Source of the DNA: Thermoanaerobaculia bacterium
GTDB taxonomy: Bacteria; Acidobacteriota; Thermoanaerobaculia; Multivoradales; Multivoraceae
Direction: 5' to 3'
NCBI GenBank assembly: GCA_022826745.1
Contig: JAJDUI010000010.1
Span: 62,001 to 126,000, forward strand
Length of the DNA: 64,000 nucleotides
Under the pieces are notes generated by a model. That model made no database searches. It saw nothing but the letters and a program-made list of their open reading frames with translations, and was not told the DNA's origin. The translations under genes were made by a program, and so were the position numbers. Below are positions 62,355-64,000 of this stretch, piece by piece. Every line of letters starts with the position of its first letter. The first letter of the stretch is position 1.

Positions 62355-64000
62355 ATGAACCTGTTCCCAAAGCAGAGCGTCCGCAAGTCCGCGGCGCCGA
62401 TCCTCGCTCTCTGCACCGTCCTCGTCCCGGCCGCCGTCTGGGGCCCCCCGGCAGCGGGGCAGGTGCAGGTCGGTTCGACCTGGATCACCGAGCCGATCCC
62501 ACCGGATCTGGACATCGCCGACGGGCAGCTCCGGCTGGAACTGGACCGGGCGATCGCGATCGCCCTGCAGAACAACCTCGGACTGCTGGTCCAGCGCTAC
62601 CAGCGCTCCCAGTCGCTGTTCCAGATCAACCAGGCGTACGGCATCTACGACACGGTGCTCGGGGTCAACACCAGCGTCAACAGCGACAGCCGGCCCTCGG
62701 CCTCGCAGCTCGACGGCGCCCTGGTCACCGAGAACGAGACGATCACCGCGAATGTCGAACTCCAGCAGCCGGTTTCGTCGGGCGGTACCTTCTCCATCAA
62801 CTGGCAGAACAGCCGGTCTTCGTCCAACTCCCGGTTCTCGGACATCAACCCGAGCCTGCGGTCCAGCCTGCAGTTCGCGTTCGACCAGCCGCTGCTGCGG
62901 AACCGGGGCAAGCGGATCACCGAGCGGAACCTGGCGGTCGCCCGGCTGAACAGCGACATCAGCATGGGAGATCTCGCGGTCCAGGTGATCGATACGGTGC
63001 AGACCGTGGCCAACGGCTACTGGGCGCTGGTAGAGGGCCTGGAACAGCTCAAGGTAGCGGAGGAGAGTCTGGCGCTGGCCCGCGAGCTGCACGAGATGAA
63101 CCGCATCCAGATCGAAGTGGGGACGTTGGCGCCGCTCGAACTCGTTCAGAGCGAGGCCGGGATCGCGACCCGCGAGGAGGAGATCATCCGGGTCCAGGCG
63201 CTGATCGAGGACGCGGCCGACGAGCTGCGGCGCCTGCTGAACCTGGACGAGCGGTCTTTCTGGGACCTGGAGATCGTTCCGACGACCTCGCCCGAGATCT
63301 CCCGGGTCGCGATCGACCTGGAAGCGTCGCTGAGTTCGGCGCTCAACAAACGAGTCGAGATAGATCGCCAGGAACTCCAGATCGAAACGCTGGAGATCGA
63401 CTCCACCTTTCTCCGCAACCAGCGGAGGCCCGACCTGAACCTGAGCGTGAGCTACGGCCGGAACGCCCTCGGCGGCGACCGAACCGCCTGCGAACGGCCT
63501 GGTCCGCCCAGCATCGCGGACCTCTTCGAACCCTGTCCGGAGGAGTACATTCGCGTCGATTCCCTCGACTTCCTGTCGACGCTCGGCCAGTTCTACGAAG
63601 GGATTCTGGGCCAGGTCTTCGAGGGCTGGACCGTGGGCCTGAACCTGTCGAAGCCGCTCCAGAACCGCGCGGCGAGGGCGCAGAGCCGGATAGCCGACCT
63701 GTCGCTCGACCAGGGACGGCTGGAGCTGCAGGACCTGATGCTGACGATCCGCACGGAAGTGCGGACGGCGGCGCGGGGCGTCGAGACCGCGGGCAAGCAG
63801 ATCGACTCGGCCCGGGTGTCGCGGGAACTGGCGGAGAAGAACCTGGACGCCGCGCAGAAGCGCTACGAGAACGGACTCTGGACCAGCTTCCAGGTCCTCG
63901 AGATCCAGGAGGACCTGACGGCGGCCCGCAGCCGCGAAGTCGAAGCCATCACGGGCTACCGTCGCGCTCTACTGGCCTACTTCCGGGCGATCGGCGTCCT
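62355..64000 (+). CDS. TolC-family outer-membrane channel protein, 3' end outside window
   Basis: This is a partial gene of 548 codons. It has a signal peptide (about 1-36), then the TolC/OEP start LELDRAIAIALQNNLGLLVQRYQ and long coiled-coil helices, for example QVIDTVQTVANGYWALVEGLEQLKVAEESLALARELHEMN near residue 215. A second repeat begins near residue 450 (ELQDLMLTIRTEVRTAARGVE) and runs to the window edge. Such proteins form trimeric channels with efflux pumps or type I secretion systems. An insertion with two cysteines (GGDRTACERPG and LFEPCPEEY) is unusual. Downstream pump genes, if any, are not visible. Confidence 0.88.
   Translation, partial: MNLFPKQSVRKSAAPILALCTVLVPAAVWGPPAAGQVQVGSTWITEPIPPDLDIADGQLRLELDRAIAIALQNNLGLLVQRYQRSQSLFQINQAYGIYDTVLGVNTSVNSDSRPSASQLDGALVTENETITANVELQQPVSSGGTFSINWQNSRSSSNSRFSDINPSLRSSLQFAFDQPLLRNRGKRITERNLAVARLNSDISMGDLAVQVIDTVQTVANGYWALVEGLEQLKVAEESLALARELHEMNRIQIEVGTLAPLELVQSEAGIATREEEIIRVQALIEDAADELRRLLNLDERSFWDLEIVPTTSPEISRVAIDLEASLSSALNKRVEIDRQELQIETLEIDSTFLRNQRRPDLNLSVSYGRNALGGDRTACERPGPPSIADLFEPCPEEYIRVDSLDFLSTLGQFYEGILGQVFEGWTVGLNLSKPLQNRAARAQSRIADLSLDQGRLELQDLMLTIRTEVRTAARGVETAGKQIDSARVSRELAEKNLDAAQKRYENGLWTSFQVLEIQEDLTAARSREVEAITGYRRALLAYFRAIGV

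Overview
The window comes from a compact, GC-rich, Gram-negative bacterial chromosome. Third codon positions are mostly G or C, so most long antisense reading frames are shadows. Outer-membrane traits are clear: a LolB-like lipoprotein, a TolC-type channel protein, lipoprotein signal peptidase, several lipoprotein signals and a probable outer-membrane barrel. Bactofilin, a K+-dependent-type pyrophosphatase, a glutaminyl cyclase and the order lolB-ispE-tRNA-Gln-prs-rplY-pth ... rpsF-rpsR-rplI suggest Acidobacteriota or a deltaproteobacterial lineage. That placement is inference; no 16S rRNA is present. I see no mobile element, prophage, CRISPR array or defence island. The content is chromosomal core plus a few poorly characterised envelope proteins.

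Layout. 1-3.7 kb: a MATE transporter (cut by the window edge) diverges from a TRAP transporter (dctQ, dctM, with convergent dctP). 3.8-7.2 kb, minus strand: tsaB, a YdcH-like protein, psd, pssA and trxB, mostly coupled by 4-base overlaps; psd and pssA make phosphatidylethanolamine. 7.2-11.3 kb: mutS, ssb, dtd and an HU/IHF protein. 11.5-22.3 kb: a secreted TPR protein, lolB-like, ispE, tRNA-Gln, prs, rplY, pth, hppA, rpsF, rpsR, rplI and a methyltransferase that seems to start with CTG. 22.3-29.5 kb: a class A PBP (minus strand), then a small membrane protein, uvrB, uvrC and RNase P RNA. 29.6-40.1 kb: one long overlapping series of LD-carboxypeptidase, recG, a glycosyltransferase, scpA, scpB, rluB, cmk and an NtrY-like histidine kinase. 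40.1-46.8 kb: MscS channel, glutaminyl cyclase, GYF_2-AIM24 protein, tRNA-Gly(CCC), bactofilin, rluD, lspA and thiE-like. 46.9-52.3 kb: a FecR-domain protein with a 51-bp tandem repeat, def, a cohesin-like lipoprotein, cysS and yraN. 52.4-64 kb: tRNA-Gly/Cys/Leu, feoAB, an enoyl-CoA hydratase-like protein, an OMP, dnaB, alr (also apparently CTG-started), purC, a SulP transporter and a TolC-family protein cut by the right edge.

The main non-textbook signals are regulatory. (1) Extended -10 boxes of the form TG-n-TA-n-n-n-T recur at a short, nearly fixed distance upstream of start codons. The one before RNase P RNA sits exactly 7 bases from the first base of helix P1. Many mRNAs here are therefore probably leaderless or nearly so. 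(2) Two divergent pairs (tsaB/mutS and PBP/155-aa protein) share one symmetrical -10 element serving both strands. (3) Two genes (methyltransferase at 21021, alr at 58399) can only include their conserved N-termini if translation starts at CTG; each CTG has a Shine-Dalgarno match and overlaps the upstream stop. (4) Convergent genes often overlap at their 3' ends and clear terminators are rare.
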